Of a stretch of DNA of 64,000 nucleotides, positions 1 to 10,508 are shown one piece after another. The notes below the pieces were generated by a model. It worked only from the letters and a program-made list of their open reading frames with translations, did no database searches and was not told the DNA's origin. The first letter of the stretch is position 1. Every line of letters starts with the position of its first letter. The position numbers and the translations under genes were made by a program. The stretch spans positions 1,364,001 to 1,428,000 of the forward strand of contig NZ_CP071503.1 in the NCBI RefSeq assembly GCF_017354945.1, read 5' to 3'. The stretch comes from Shewanella avicenniae (lineage in GTDB: Bacteria > Pseudomonadota > Gammaproteobacteria > Enterobacterales > Shewanellaceae).

Positions 1-3000
1 GGATTGGGCTGCACCAGCAGCGCGGTTACTGCGGCTCAAGGCTACTATCGTGCTCCAGATCTGCATGGCAATACTTTGGTATTTACCGCCGAAGGTGATC
101 TGTGGACTCAGCAACTTGGTGCCGCCCATGCGGCACGCTTGACCAGCCTGCCTGCGGAAGAGGTGAGTGGCAAAATTTCACCTGATGGTAAAACCCTCGC
201 ATTTGTCGCCAACTATGATGGCGTTGATGAGGTGTACACTATTGCCGTTAGCGGTGGCAGCGCCAAGCGCGTGACTTTTGAAAATAGCCGCGTGCGGGTA
301 CAAGGATGGACTGCAACTGGCGACATCCTTTATGCCACGGATAGCGCCAACGGCCCAGCAAACTACTGGGTGTTAAAAACGGTCAATCCTAGCTCGTTAG
401 TCACGCAAGATATTCCGTTAGCGGATGCGGTGCAGGGCGTAGTGGATGCGGCTGGTGAGTATGTCTACTTTGTTCGCTTTGGCTTGCAAGTCACCGGTGA
501 TAACGCGCGGGTATATCGTGGCGGCGCCAAAGGCGAGTTGTGGCGTTACAAGCTGGGAAGCAAACAGGAAGCTGAACATTTAAGCGCGGCTCACGATGGG
601 TCGATTCGCTCGCCAATGTTATGGCAAAACCGGCTGTATTTCGTGTCCGATCAATCTGGTAATGCCAATATTTGGTCAATGAGCTTAGACGGTAAAGATG
701 CCAAGCAACTGACGAATTACCAAAATTTTGAGGTGCGTAGCCCGTCGTTAAACGATGGCCGCATTGTGTTCCAATTGGGTGCTGATATTCATCTGCTGGA
801 TCTTGCCAGCGGTAAAGATGTGGTGGAGTCCATTGATCTGCAATCAGATTTTCCTGAGCGTCATGAACGTTGGATCACCAACCCGCTGCAATACGCACAA
901 GATTTCAATCTATCGCCAAGTGGCGACAAGGTAGTGTTGACTGCTCGCAGCCATGTGGCAATTGCCGGCACCGATAGCACCCGCCTAGTAGAACTGCCTT
1001 CAGATGGCAGCTTCCGTATTCGCAATGCGGTGATGTCCAAAGATGGCAAGCATGTCTATGCCATCTCCGATAAGTCGGGTGAGCAAGAGATCTGGCAATA
1101 TGCCGCCGATGGTAGCGACAAGGCGAAACAGTTGACCCATGACGGCAAAAATATGCGCATGAGCCTAGTGTTATCGCCGGATGGCCGTTATCTGGTCAGC
1201 GATGATTACCAAGGGGATTTATGGCTGCTGGATTTGAAAAATGGCAAAAGCCGCAAGATAGCTACCGATGATCAAGGACTCGCGCCGTATCAAGATATTG
1301 TGTGGTCGCCTGACAGCCGCTATCTGGCGTTGACCAAGAGTGAACTCGGCTCTCCTCGACCACAAATCATGTTGTTAGCGCTGGAAGACGGCAAATCAGC
1401 ACTGCTGACGTCCACCAAATATGAGTCGTTCTCGCCTGCCTTTAGCACCGATGGTAAGTGGCTGTATTTTCTCTCAAACCGTCATTTTAACAGTACCCCA
1501 AGTTCGCCTTGGGGCGATCGTAACCTTGGTGCAGGTTTTGATAAGCGCACTGAAATCTACGCGGTAGCGTTGGAAAAATCGGCGCAATTCCCATTCGCTC
1601 AACCTAATGAGCTGGTGGATTACAAACCGAAAGGCAAGAAAAAGGATGACGATGAAGAACCGGCGTTAGTGGTTGATTGGCAGGGCTTGTCACAGCGTTT
1701 GTGGCAAGTGCCTGTTGCAGCGGATAACTATCAACGGCTGCAGATCAGCGAGAAAGGCTTGTACCTCGCGTCGAGCACAGATCATAGCGTGAAGTTTATT
1801 AAGTACGATCACGACAAAGCCAAAGTGGATACCTTTGCTAAAGACGTACGCAGCTATCAGCTTTCCACTGATGGCGACAAAATCTTCCTCTTTAAAGGGA
1901 CGCAAGCGGGACAGATGCTGATTGTGGATGCGGCTGAGAAACTGCCATCTGAGCTAGAGGATGCCAAAGTTCGTTTTGACGGATGGCAGTTGGCACTGCA
2001 GCCACAGCAAGAGTGGAAGCAGATGTTTGAAGATGCGTGGCTTATGCATCGTGAGTCTTTCTTTGATAAGAAGATGCGCGGTGTAGATTGGGCTGCTACC
2101 AAACAAAAATATGCGCCTTTGCTGGCGCGGGTGACGGATCGCCATGAGCTGGCAGATATCTTCACTCAGATGATGGGCGAACTTGATGCATTGCATTCAC
2201 AAGTGCGCGGTGGTGATTTTGCCCAAGATGCGGCGAAACCCACTCCGGCAGCGTTGGGGGCGAACTTAAGCCAAACTGCAAATGGCGTGGTTATCAGCCA
2301 TATCTATCGCAATGATCCTGAACTGCCTAACCGCGCCTCCCCACTTGATGCACCGGGCGTCGATGCGCAAGAAGGCGATATCATTAGCGCGATTAACGGG
2401 CGCAGTATCAGCAGCATTGCCGATGTGAGTACCTTGCTGCGGAATCAAGCCAACAAACAAGTATTGTTACAGCTTAAACGCAAAGGCGACACACTGAAAA
2501 CCGTGGTCGAGCCGGTGTCGTTGGCACAGGATGGCCAGCTGCGTTACCTCGATTGGGTGAACAACAATGCCAACAAAGTGACCAAAGCCAGTGAGGGTAA
2601 AATCGGTTACTTGCATCTATATGCAATGGGCGCGAGCGACATTGCCAATTTCGCCCGTGAGTTTTACGCCAATTTCGAGAAAGATGGCTTAATCATCGAC
2701 GTTCGCCGTAACCGCGGTGGCAACATTGATAGCTGGGTGATTGAAAAGCTGCTGCGCAAAGCGTGGATGTTCTGGCAGCCGACACACGGCACGCCTTATC
2801 CGAACATGCAGCAAGCATTCCGCGGCCAACTAGTGGTGTTAACTGACCAACTGACTTACTCCGATGGCGAAACCTTCTCTGCTGGGATTAAAGCTTTAGG
2901 TGTTGCGCCGCTGATTGGTAAGCAAACAGCAGGTGCTGGCGTGTGGTTGTCGGGCCGAAACCGTTTGACCGACGGTGGCATGTCACGGGTGGCAGAATAT

Positions 3001-3219
3001 CCGCAATACGCCATTGATGGCCGCTGGGTGGTGGAAGGCCGTGGGATCAGTCCCGATATCGAGGTCGATAACCTGCCACTTGCTACCTTTGAAGGGAAAG
3101 ATGCTCAGCTAAATCGTGCCATTGATTACCTGCAGCAACAATTGAAGCAGCAACCGGTTGCACCACTCAAAGCCTTGCCAATGCCGGCAAGCGGTGAAGC
3201 ACAAGATATCCGCAACTAA
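1..3219 (+). CDS. Tricorn protease-like S41 family peptidase (5' end cut by window)
   Basis: The reading frame is open from base 1, so the start codon and part of the signal peptide lie outside the window; the visible N-terminus still ends in a small-residue stretch typical of an export signal. Residues up to about 570 are WD/TolB-like beta-propeller repeats with many SPDG/SxDG turns. Then come a tricorn C1 helical domain (about 660-750), a PDZ domain (about 755-840) and the S41 protease core. The nucleophile is the Ser of YSDGE near residue 953, followed by the family's GKQTAGAG segment. Family role is degradation of oligopeptides or misfolded proteins; a periplasmic location is inferred. 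It is followed by a strong terminator and converges with the OsmC gene. Confidence 0.9.
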   Translation, partial: GLGCTSSAVTAAQGYYRAPDLHGNTLVFTAEGDLWTQQLGAAHAARLTSLPAEEVSGKISPDGKTLAFVANYDGVDEVYTIAVSGGSAKRVTFENSRVRVQGWTATGDILYATDSANGPANYWVLKTVNPSSLVTQDIPLADAVQGVVDAAGEYVYFVRFGLQVTGDNARVYRGGAKGELWRYKLGSKQEAEHLSAAHDGSIRSPMLWQNRLYFVSDQSGNANIWSMSLDGKDAKQLTNYQNFEVRSPSLNDGRIVFQLGADIHLLDLASGKDVVESIDLQSDFPERHERWITNPLQYAQDFNLSPSGDKVVLTARSHVAIAGTDSTRLVELPSDGSFRIRNAVMSKDGKHVYAISDKSGEQEIWQYAADGSDKAKQLTHDGKNMRMSLVLSPDGRYLVSDDYQGDLWLLDLKNGKSRKIATDDQGLAPYQDIVWSPDSRYLALTKSELGSPRPQIMLLALEDGKSALLTSTKYESFSPAFSTDGKWLYFLSNRHFNSTPSSPWGDRNLGAGFDKRTEIYAVALEKSAQFPFAQPNELVDYKPKGKKKDDDEEPALVVDWQGLSQRLWQVPVAADNYQRLQISEKGLYLASSTDHSVKFIKYDHDKAKVDTFAKDVRSYQLSTDGDKIFLFKGTQAGQMLIVDAAEKLPSELEDAKVRFDGWQLALQPQQEWKQMFEDAWLMHRESFFDKKMRGVDWAATKQKYAPLLARVTDRHELADIFTQMMGELDALHSQVRGGDFAQDAAKPTPAALGANLSQTANGVVISHIYRNDPELPNRASPLDAPGVDAQEGDIISAINGRSISSIADVSTLLRNQANKQVLLQLKRKGDTLKTVVEPVSLAQDGQLRYLDWVNNNANKVTKASEGKIGYLHLYAMGASDIANFAREFYANFEKDGLIIDVRRNRGGNIDSWVIEKLLRKAWMFWQPTHGTPYPNMQQAFRGQLVVLTDQLTYSDGETFSAGIKALGVAPLIGKQTAGAGVWLSGRNRLTDGGMSRVAEYPQYAIDGRWVVEGRGISPDIEVDNLPLATFEGKDAQLNRAIDYLQQQLKQQPVAPLKALPMPASGEAQDIRN

Positions 3220-3240
3220 GCGGCTATGCTTGCACAAAAA

Positions 3241-3274
3241 AACGCCAACACAGAAATGTGTTGGCGTTTTTTTT
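3241..3274 (+). terminator. Rho-independent terminator between convergent genes
   Basis: A 12-bp perfect stem (AACGCCAACACA) with a GAAA tetraloop is followed by a run of T. The A-run on the other side lets it also serve the convergent OsmC gene. Confidence 0.9.
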
Positions 3275-3304
3275 AACGAAATTAACCGACTAGACTGGTG
3301 TAAA

Positions 3305-3748
3305 TTAACTCTCGATGATGACTTCAGTATCAGCCGCCAACGAGTTGGCGATGAAGCAGTTGGCGTGAGCTTTCTCGTGAATTTTCTCAATCAGTTCAGC
3401 ATCCACCTCGGCGCCTTCTTCAAACACCACTTTAGGTCTGAGCTTAATATGAGTAATCGCAATCTTGCCTGATTCTTTCTTGCCGATCTCCGCTATCGGG
3501 TTATCTTGATAGCTGGCAACTGGCAATCGCTTCAAATGGGCGATGGTTAAAAAAGTCAACATATGGCAAGAGGAGATGGCGGCCAAGAGGCTCTCTTCTG
3601 GATTAACTAACGTCGAGTTTCCTTTGTACTCCGGTGCTGCTGACGCACCGACTTGCTGTCCGCTGCCAAATTGGATCTGATGGTCGCGGTTAAATTCCCC
3701 TTCTGGGGCGGGGGAAGTTTGCCACGATACGGTGACATGAAAACTCAT
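3305..3748 (-). CDS. OsmC family peroxiredoxin-like protein
   Basis: A 147-residue protein of the OsmC/Ohr superfamily, whose members reduce organic hydroperoxides with two cysteines. The two expected cysteines are visible: Cys61 in SSCHML and Cys131 in HANCFIANS, both in the usual sequence contexts. The NPEES segment before the first Cys is also typical. Length matches the family. It looks like the YhfA/OsmC-like branch rather than Ohr. It is transcribed alone and converges with the S41 peptidase gene. Confidence 0.88.
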   Translation of the reverse strand: MSFHVTVSWQTSPAPEGEFNRDHQIQFGSGQQVGASAAPEYKGNSTLVNPEESLLAAISSCHMLTFLTIAHLKRLPVASYQDNPIAEIGKKESGKIAITHIKLRPKVVFEEGAEVDAELIEKIHEKAHANCFIANSLAADTEVIIES

Positions 3749-3986
3749 AGTATTGCTCCGATTTTAGGACATGCTACTAGGGGGACTATAGATCAATTCC
3801 TGCCGAATGAGTGCATTGTTTTAACTTACTTTTTTAAAGCAAATGTTTTGGCGCCTCAAATCGCAATGAAATTTTGCCTCGTCAACACGCCATTTCGAGT
3901 TTGCTTTTACATTAGTTGCTGCTTAACTTTTAAGTGTAAATATGCTGTAAAAAGGTCACTCGGTGAACCTTTAAGGAGTATTGGCG

Positions 3987-5540
3987 ATGAGACATGCTCT
4001 ACTGCCTGTTGCGGCGATAACACTGTTGTTTAGCGGTGCGTTAGTCGCAGCTGAAGGTGAACGTTACATAGTAAAATTCAAACAAGGTAAAGGGCCGGCG
4101 GTTAAGGCTATGTTAGCTGCCAATGGCGCTAAACTCGAGCTTGATCTGGCGCTGCATGATGCCGCAGCCTTTACCCTTCCTGCACAAGCCCTTCACGGTT
4201 TGCAGCACAACCCCAATATCGATTATGTCGAACCCGACGTAAAACGTTATCCGTTAATGCAAACTACGCCTTATGGCATTGCGATGGTACAGGCTGATCA
4301 AGTGAGTGATGCAAACACCGGCAATATGACGGTATGCATTATCGATTCAGGCTATCAAATTTCCCATGATGATCTTGTTGGCAACAGCGTCTCAGGGGTT
4401 AATGATCCCGGCACCGGAAATTGGTATGACGACCAAAACCACCATGGTACTCATGTGGCGGGTACCATTGCGGCGTACAACAACAATGTTGGTGTGGTTG
4501 GCGTAAACCCCAATGGCAATCTCAATTTGTTCATTGTGAAGGTGTTCAATGCTGACGGCTGGGGCTATTCCTCGAGTCTGATTTCAGCCTTGGATAACTG
4601 CCGAAACGCAGGGGCAAATGTGGTCAATATGAGTTTGGGCGGCAGTTTTAAAAGTCGCACCGAAGAACGCGCTTTTGCCAATGCAGATAGCGCTGGCGTG
4701 CTAAGTATTGCGGCGGCGGGTAATGACGGTAATAGCCGCAGCTCTTATCCTGCATCATACGCGGCGGTGGTGTCGGTCGCTGCCGTGGACAGTAACAAGC
4801 AGCGCGCCAGTTTTTCGCAATACAACAGTCAAGTCGAGTTAGCCGCTCCTGGCGTGTTGGTGCAATCTTCTGTGCCGATGGGTACGGGGGACGTCGCCAA
4901 TTTTGTCGTGAACAATCAATCTTTTGAAGCTATTCCGCTCGCTGGCGCACCGGCGTTGACCGCCGCGGGTGATTTGGTCAATTGTGGCACTGGTGAAAGC
5001 CTGTGTAATGCGGCTGGCAAGTTGTGTTTGATTGCCCGCGGCAATATTGCGTTCTCTGACAAGGTGCTTGCATGCCAAGACAGCGGTGGGGTTGGCGCCA
5101 TTATCTATAACAATGTGGCGGGTAACTTTGCCGGCACCTTGGGAGGCGTGGCAACGGTAATCCCATCGGTGAGTGTTTCTGACACTGACGGCGCCACATT
5201 GCTGGCATCGCTGCCCACTGCGGCAACATTGGCAGTGAGCTTGGGTAACTATGCGTTCTTTGATGGTACTTCGATGGCGACGCCACATGTAGCGGGGGTC
5301 GCGGCACTAGTGTGGAGTCATTTTCCGCAATGCAGTAATAGTCAAATCCGCTCAGCCTTACAGGCAACGGCTGAGGATCTTGGCAGTGCGGGGCGAGATG
5401 TGGAAACCGGTTATGGTTTGGTTCAAGCGAAAGTGGCTTTCGACTATCTCACCCGTCATGGTTGTGATGGTGTAACTAACGGCGGCGGTGGCGGAAATAC
5501 CGGTGGCGATACGAGCTGCCGAGGTAAAAAGTGTCAGTAG
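3987..5540 (+). CDS. Secreted subtilisin-like serine protease (peptidase S8) with PA insertion
   Basis: The start ATG at 3987 is chosen because AAGGAG lies 8 nt upstream; an in-frame TTG at 3981 is less well placed. A signal peptide (about residues 1-22) is followed by an I9 inhibitor propeptide (about 25-88) and the S8 catalytic domain. The triad is Asp120 (IIDSGY), His153 (HHGTHVAGT) and Ser429 (DGTSMATPHVAG). A PA-like domain with four cysteines (about 305-400) sits between His and Ser, as in other large extracellular subtilases. The C-terminus is a glycine-rich tail ending with two cysteines. Role: extracellular protein degradation. It is probably monocistronic. Confidence 0.92.
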   Translation: MRHALLPVAAITLLFSGALVAAEGERYIVKFKQGKGPAVKAMLAANGAKLELDLALHDAAAFTLPAQALHGLQHNPNIDYVEPDVKRYPLMQTTPYGIAMVQADQVSDANTGNMTVCIIDSGYQISHDDLVGNSVSGVNDPGTGNWYDDQNHHGTHVAGTIAAYNNNVGVVGVNPNGNLNLFIVKVFNADGWGYSSSLISALDNCRNAGANVVNMSLGGSFKSRTEERAFANADSAGVLSIAAAGNDGNSRSSYPASYAAVVSVAAVDSNKQRASFSQYNSQVELAAPGVLVQSSVPMGTGDVANFVVNNQSFEAIPLAGAPALTAAGDLVNCGTGESLCNAAGKLCLIARGNIAFSDKVLACQDSGGVGAIIYNNVAGNFAGTLGGVATVIPSVSVSDTDGATLLASLPTAATLAVSLGNYAFFDGTSMATPHVAGVAALVWSHFPQCSNSQIRSALQATAEDLGSAGRDVETGYGLVQAKVAFDYLTRHGCDGVTNGGGGGNTGGDTSCRGKKCQ

Positions 5541-5564
5541 CAACTGGTGGTATCACTCACAAAC

Positions 5565-5598
5565 AACAAGCCACACTTTTAAGGGAGTGTGGCTTGTT
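5565..5598 (+). terminator. Terminator-like hairpin after the subtilase
   Basis: AACAAGCCACACT pairs with AGTGTGGCTTGTT across an 8-nt loop. The stem is strong, but no T-run follows, so it may be a weak terminator or an mRNA 3' end stabiliser. Confidence 0.5.
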
Positions 5599-5804
5599 CT
5601 ACAAGACGCCTTTTCTGGCTTAAATTTAAGCGCCTTGCATCATTAATCGGCAAAATCTGATCAAGCTTGCAGAGTGGCAATCTGTTGCTTGCTGTGACAG
5701 GCGCATCGTCGTAGCGTGAAAATATGCGGTAATTCATCAACAGCTAACATTACTGCCTTATGCTGTACTTGAAATGTTACCAAGCAATAGGAGATTCACC
5801 GTCG

Positions 5805-7376
5805 ATGCGCAACAACCAGCCCGTAACTCAGCGAGAGCACCAACTTTCAAATAGCGATATTCTTCTTTCGACCACTGACCTCAAAGGTAATATTAAGTAC
5901 GTTAATAAAGCATTTATTGATGTAAGTGGTTTTTCCAAAGCTGAGCTCAGCCAACAGCCGCATAATGTGGTGCGCCATCCCGACATGCCCTCGGCCGCAT
6001 TTAACACTCTATGGAGTAATCTCACCAAAGGTAAACCTTGGATGGGGATTGTGAAAAACCGCTGCAAAAACGGCGACCATTACTGGGTTAACGCTTATGC
6101 CGCGCCAGTGATGGAAAACGGTAAATTACATGAATTTCAGTCGGTACGGCATGCTGCGACTCGTGAACAAGTCGCAGCGGCCACCCGTATTTATCAGCAG
6201 ATTAACGACGGTAAAACGCCGAAAGAACTACGTAAGCCCTTGTTCGGCTTTGGCCGTGGTTTGCAGTTGTTCGGCGCGCTGATGTTGCTGGTGGCATTTG
6301 GTGTGTCATTTATCTCACCGTGGTGGGCATTATTACCGCTGATCAGTTGGTTGCTGGTGAGTCAACGCTGGTTGGCACCATTGTGGAACTTAGCCGCCAG
6401 CGCCAAAGCGATTGTCGATGACCCGTTGGCACGTGCTGTTTATAGTGGCCGTCAAGACGAAGTTGGACAGGTCAGTTTGGCGTTAAGCTATTTGTCGGCT
6501 GAAACCGGTGGGGTGATTGGCCGCATGGCCGACTCGGCCACTGCGATCAGTGATGAAAGTGCTAATCTCCTTGATACGTTAAAAGCCAATGCGGCGCGTG
6601 CTGATAATCAAAGCCAGCAAACCACGCAGGCCGGTGCGGCCATGTCAGAAATGACGGCGAGCTTTAACGAAGTCAGCCATAACCTCAAGTTGTCAGCCGA
6701 GGAGATGAAATCCAGCATTGCCGCTACGGCGATGGGCGATGAAAGCCTCAATAAAGTCGTTGATGCCATTGGTGCATTAAATAGTCGTATTGGTGAGTTC
6801 GCTACAGTGGTTGATGCAATTCAATATGACAGTAAAGCGATTACCGAAGTGTTGGGCGTGATCCAAGCTATTGCCGACCAAACTAACCTGTTGGCGCTCA
6901 ACGCCGCAATTGAAGCTGCGCGCGCGGGTGAGGCAGGTCGCGGTTTTGCCGTGGTTGCCGATGAAGTACGTCATCTGTCGAGTCGTACCAGTGAGTCAAC
7001 AACGCGTATCGAGCAGATTATTCGTAAATTCCAGCAAACCACACAACATGCCAGCGAAAAAATGCAAGCTGGTGAGTCTGATGCAAAACGTTCGATGGCG
7101 CTTGCCGATGAAGCGAGCCAAGCCTTCGAGGCGCTGCGTCACTCCATTCAACGACTGGATGAGATGACTGTGGCCAATGCAACAGCCGTACATCAACAAG
7201 CCTTGGTGGCGGAAGAGATCAATCGTGCCATTGTCACCATCAGTGATTTAGCGACAGACAGTGCAACACATACTCACGCAGCGGAACAACGCAGCGATAA
7301 AGTCAGTCGTTTGTCGGTTAAAAGTCAGCGATTATCAGAGCAATTTTGGTTACAAAGCGTCTGCCGTGAGCAGTAA
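5805..7376 (+). CDS. Aer-like methyl-accepting chemotaxis protein with N-terminal PAS domain
   Basis: The start ATG at 5805 (523 residues) is preferred because AGGAG lies 11 nt upstream and the next residues match Aer-type N-termini; an in-frame ATG at 5760 has no ribosome site. A PAS domain (about 15-115, with the HPDMP and [13 protein letters not shown] segments typical of Aer) is followed by a hydrophobic membrane anchor (about 155-190) and a methyl-accepting signalling domain. The tip is the invariant [16 protein letters not shown] motif. By family, the PAS domain senses redox or energy state through FAD. There is no periplasmic domain. Transcribed alone, with hpf next. Confidence 0.9.
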   Translation: MRNNQPVTQREHQLSNSDILLSTTDLKGNIKYVNKAFIDVSGFSKAELSQQPHNVVRHPDMPSAAFNTLWSNLTKGKPWMGIVKNRCKNGDHYWVNAYAAPVMENGKLHEFQSVRHAATREQVAAATRIYQQINDGKTPKELRKPLFGFGRGLQLFGALMLLVAFGVSFISPWWALLPLISWLLVSQRWLAPLWNLAASAKAIVDDPLARAVYSGRQDEVGQVSLALSYLSAETGGVIGRMADSATAISDESANLLDTLKANAARADNQSQQTTQAGAAMSEMTASFNEVSHNLKLSAEEMKSSIAATAMGDESLNKVVDAIGALNSRIGEFATVVDAIQYDSKAITEVLGVIQAIADQTNLLALNAAIEAARAGEAGRGFAVVADEVRHLSSRTSESTTRIEQIIRKFQQTTQHASEKMQAGESDAKRSMALADEASQAFEALRHSIQRLDEMTVANATAVHQQALVAEEINRAIVTISDLATDSATHTHAAEQRSDKVSRLSVKSQRLSEQFWLQSVCREQ

Positions 7377-7410
7377 TTTGCTGAATTTTTCTCCATTCAT
7401 CACACAAAAT

Positions 7411-7450
7411 GAGTCCGTATTGCATTTAATCCGCTACGGGCTCTTGTGTT
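7411..7450 (+). terminator. Probable terminator after the Aer-like receptor
   Basis: GAGTCCGTA pairs with TACGGGCTC (one G-U pair) and is followed by a T-rich TTGTGTTTTG. Confidence 0.5.
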
Positions 7451-7503
7451 TTGCTTAAAAAGTCCCAAGCTCTATACATGAGACAACAAAAAAGGGAAAG
7501 CCT

Positions 7504-7863
7504 ATGAAAATTCAGATTTCAGGTCATCACGTTGAAGTTACCGATTCAGTCCGCACTCACGTAGAAGAAAAGCTTGCCAAGATCGTTAAACATTTTCCCG
7601 GACTCATTGGATTTGATGTAATCATCGCTAAAGAACATGGAGAGTATCAAGCTGACTTGCGCACCAATTATGAAGGTGTTGCGGTTGCCGCTTCAGGCAA
7701 TGACCCTGTCATGTATCCCGCTATCGCCAATGCTGTGAAGAAACTCGACGCAGCGCTTAAACATCGTAAAGGCCAACTCAAAGCGGATCTACACGAAAAG
7801 CCTGTTTGCACCACACCGCCGATTGCTCATGAAATCATTCAGGAAATGGATTTATCTAAATAA
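7504..7863 (+). CDS. hpf: Ribosome hibernation promoting factor (HPF/YfiA family, short form)
   Basis: This 119-residue protein begins MKIQISGHHVEVTD, the classic start of the HPF/RaiA family. The body has the beta-alpha-beta-beta-beta-alpha layout and the conserved KKLDAALKHRKGQ helix. The length is that of the short form, close to HPF/RaiA of E. coli. By family it binds the 30S decoding region in stationary phase and either promotes 100S dimers or blocks initiation; sequence alone does not separate Hpf from RaiA. A purine-rich GGGAAAG precedes the ATG, and the gene has its own terminator. Confidence 0.9.
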   Translation: MKIQISGHHVEVTDSVRTHVEEKLAKIVKHFPGLIGFDVIIAKEHGEYQADLRTNYEGVAVAASGNDPVMYPAIANAVKKLDAALKHRKGQLKADLHEKPVCTTPPIAHEIIQEMDLSK

Positions 7864-7883
7864 TTTCCAGTAAGTAAGCATCA

Positions 7884-7914
7884 CAAAGGAACCTAACGGT
7901 TCCTTTGTTGTTTT
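7884..7914 (+). terminator. Rho-independent terminator of hpf
   Basis: CAAAGGAACC pairs perfectly with GGTTCCTTTG across a TAAC loop, followed by TTGTTTT. Confidence 0.85.
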
Positions 7915-8004
7915 ATAAACGTATTTTTCTCCTTACACGGCAAAGTAGCTATTCATGACTTATTCTTTAGCTCTATATGAAATATTTTGCTGTTGGGAGC
8001 ACAC

Positions 8005-9585
8005 ATGGGTGGAAAGGAACGTAAGTGGCAGTGGAGCTTCGCGAGTTTACTTTGTGGCAGCGCCCTAATGCAGGGCATAACGTTTCTCTTTGCCGCACAA
8101 CAGTTGTCGGATTACCTGTGGGGCGGCTTATTATTTTTGCCCTCGCTCATCTTGGTTTGGCGCTTGATGGCACAACCCGCAGGCTATATTGACGACAACA
8201 CAACCCCCGCATTGGACAACTATGCCCAGCTTAATTCAGCGCGTAAAATCGCCAAAGATGCCAGCGGAATCGCGATTGGTGGCGCAGAAGTCTCGCATTT
8301 CGTTGACGAATTAAAAAAGACCATCAAATTTAGCGGCGATACTGCACAAAGTATTAACCGATCCGCCTCTGCATTATCAGATTCAACCATTGCTCTGAGT
8401 GAACACGCGCAAGCAGTGGTTGAACAAGCCCAGCAATCTAAACAGTTGTCGATAGAAGGACGGGAATTCGCCGTCAGTGGTTTTAACGCCATTCATACAC
8501 TGAGCGCCGATGTCACAAGTGCGGCCGGGCATGTCACCGAACTGAAATCCAAAGCGGATGCGATCGAAAAAATCACCGATGTGATCGACAATCTGGCCGC
8601 GCAAACTAATCTGTTGGCGTTGAACGCCGCAATTGAGGCAGCACGCGCAGGCGATGCCGGTCGTGGCTTTGCGGTGGTGGCTGATGAGGTGCGATCTTTA
8701 GCCGCCAAGACTGCTGAATCGACCCAGCATATCGCCAGTATGTTGGCTGATATTCGGCAACAAACCGACAGTACCTCTACATTGATGAATCGGGTGGTAT
8801 CACGTACCGCCGAAACGGTTGATGCAATGTCTGCGCTGGAACAACGCTTTGATACCATTGCCGTAGGCGTTGAAAGCTCGGCGGATGCCTTGGGGCAAAT
8901 TGACGCGTCGTTACGCGATTATCGCGATACCACGGCGCATATCTCGGATGCCATAGGGCAAATCAGCGACCTATTACAAGATACCGAACGCCGTTCAGAC
9001 GTTATTTCCAAGCAAGCGTTTGAGTTTTCGCAAAAAACAGAAGGGATTTTTACCGCGCTCTCGGTATGGAAAACCGATACCTTTGATCAGCAAGTGTTCC
9101 ATGAAGCCGCAGCTGCTGCTGATGCATGTGGCAAGCTCTTGGCCCAAGGATTGGCCTCGGGCGAGTTTAGTGAACAGCAACTGTTTAACCCCAACTATCA
9201 ACGGATTGGCACTACGGAGCCCGCGAAATACTCGACCGGATTCGACCGCTTTACCGATCAGCAATTTCCCGCAATTCAAGAACCGATTCTGAGCCGTTTG
9301 CCTGCGGTGATTTATGCCGGTGCTGTCGATCGTAAGGGCTATTTCCCCACCCACAACAAGCGTTTTAGTCAGCCGTTGAGCGGCAATCAGCAGCAAGACA
9401 TTGTTAACAATCGCACCAAGCGTCTGTTTAATGACCCGACGGGCATTCGTTGCGGACAACACACGGAAGCCATGCTACTGCAAACCTATAAGCGTGATAC
9501 TGGTGAGGTGATGCATGATCTGTCGGTGCCTATCTACGTCAACGGCAAACATTGGGGCGGCTTTAGAATCGGCTTTAAAGCCTGA
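8005..9585 (+). CDS. Methyl-accepting chemotaxis protein with C-terminal sensor-like domain
   Basis: The ATG at 8005 (526 residues) has GGGAG 5 nt upstream, so it is preferred over the TTG at 7987. Two closely spaced membrane segments (about 9-28 and 33-52) leave almost no periplasmic loop. A signalling domain follows, with [16 protein letters not shown] at its tip. About 200 residues at the C-terminus lie beyond the coiled coil and carry conserved-looking motifs ([44 protein letters not shown]) that resemble a Cache-like ligand domain. That would place the sensor in the cytoplasm, reversing the usual receptor layout. The ligand is unknown. Confidence 0.88.
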   Translation: MGGKERKWQWSFASLLCGSALMQGITFLFAAQQLSDYLWGGLLFLPSLILVWRLMAQPAGYIDDNTTPALDNYAQLNSARKIAKDASGIAIGGAEVSHFVDELKKTIKFSGDTAQSINRSASALSDSTIALSEHAQAVVEQAQQSKQLSIEGREFAVSGFNAIHTLSADVTSAAGHVTELKSKADAIEKITDVIDNLAAQTNLLALNAAIEAARAGDAGRGFAVVADEVRSLAAKTAESTQHIASMLADIRQQTDSTSTLMNRVVSRTAETVDAMSALEQRFDTIAVGVESSADALGQIDASLRDYRDTTAHISDAIGQISDLLQDTERRSDVISKQAFEFSQKTEGIFTALSVWKTDTFDQQVFHEAAAAADACGKLLAQGLASGEFSEQQLFNPNYQRIGTTEPAKYSTGFDRFTDQQFPAIQEPILSRLPAVIYAGAVDRKGYFPTHNKRFSQPLSGNQQQDIVNNRTKRLFNDPTGIRCGQHTEAMLLQTYKRDTGEVMHDLSVPIYVNGKHWGGFRIGFKA

Positions 9586-9604
9586 GGGATAGCTGAACGC
9601 AGAC

Positions 9605-10468
9605 TTAGCGATTGAGGCTGGCAACCAGCATTGACCAAGTCGGTGGCACAGATGGCGCATAACGTTGCTGGGTTAAATGCAAGGTTGAGCGCAGCACTGC
9701 TGAAGCGTTACGGCTTTGCAACTTAGCGCCGTGTTTCGCAAAAATTTGTGCATATTCGCCGTTAACTTTGATCTGCTCTAGACCATCGTTAAAAGCATCA
9801 AGCAGTTCAGCAGCTGCAGGATTACAGCGGCCTGTCACCACAAACAACTCACGTTCATTGAGTGGCTCACCGGTGAAATTAAAACTACGTCCCATATTCA
9901 GCTCAAAAATCGTTGAAGATGCCACAATTTCATCTTCAACGATCAAGTCTAATCTGCCTGCCTGCAGCATTTTGAGGTTCGATTCTAAATTGGAGTTGGG
10001 GTGAAGGCTGTAACCATGGTCGGCGTGAAACACATCCTGATAGTCATAGCCCCGAATGGTACCGATCCGCTTTCCTTTTAGACTGGCTTCATCAGTGTAT
10101 TCAAAGCTATCACCGTTACGTTTAATCAGTCTCAGGCGGTTTTTTAAAAAAGGATGAGAGTAGTACACGTGCTGTTCGCGGGCGCTGACATACCAAGCCA
10201 GTACCAAGTCGTTTTGGCATTGAGTGACATCGTGAAATGCGCGCGACCAAGGTTTGATTTGCAGTGTGACTTGTTTTTGATGATGCCCCAATGCTGCGCG
10301 GATAATTTCTAACGCCATACCACCGCTAGGGCTGTCATCAACATAGGGAAACCAGATGTCGTTATTAAATGTCACCGTCTCAGATGGAGCATCGCTCGCC
10401 TGAACAGAACCGGATAATACTAGCGTTATCGTCAGTATTAAGGTGATGATATGGCGACGATTGTTCAT
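9605..10468 (-). CDS. Periplasmic amino-acid-type solute-binding protein (SBP family 3)
   Basis: The ATG at 10468 is preceded by GGAGG and followed by a clear signal peptide ending in SVQA before SDAP. The mature part resembles the extracellular solute-binding family 3 fold: an early WFPYVDDSPSGGMALEI lobe, KGKRIGTIRGYDY in the middle and a short C-terminal helix with NGEYAQIFAKHG. It is 287 residues. No permease or ATPase gene is nearby, so it may act with a distant transporter or as a stand-alone sensor protein, as many such Shewanella and Vibrio proteins appear to. The gene lies 40 nt downstream of the Lon-like gene on the same strand. Confidence 0.75.
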   Translation of the reverse strand: MNNRRHIITLILTITLVLSGSVQASDAPSETVTFNNDIWFPYVDDSPSGGMALEIIRAALGHHQKQVTLQIKPWSRAFHDVTQCQNDLVLAWYVSAREQHVYYSHPFLKNRLRLIKRNGDSFEYTDEASLKGKRIGTIRGYDYQDVFHADHGYSLHPNSNLESNLKMLQAGRLDLIVEDEIVASSTIFELNMGRSFNFTGEPLNERELFVVTGRCNPAAAELLDAFNDGLEQIKVNGEYAQIFAKHGAKLQSRNASAVLRSTLHLTQQRYAPSVPPTWSMLVASLNR

Positions 10469-10508
10469 ACTCCTCCGAGACAGCACTCAACAGACGGGGA
10501 TACTTTAT

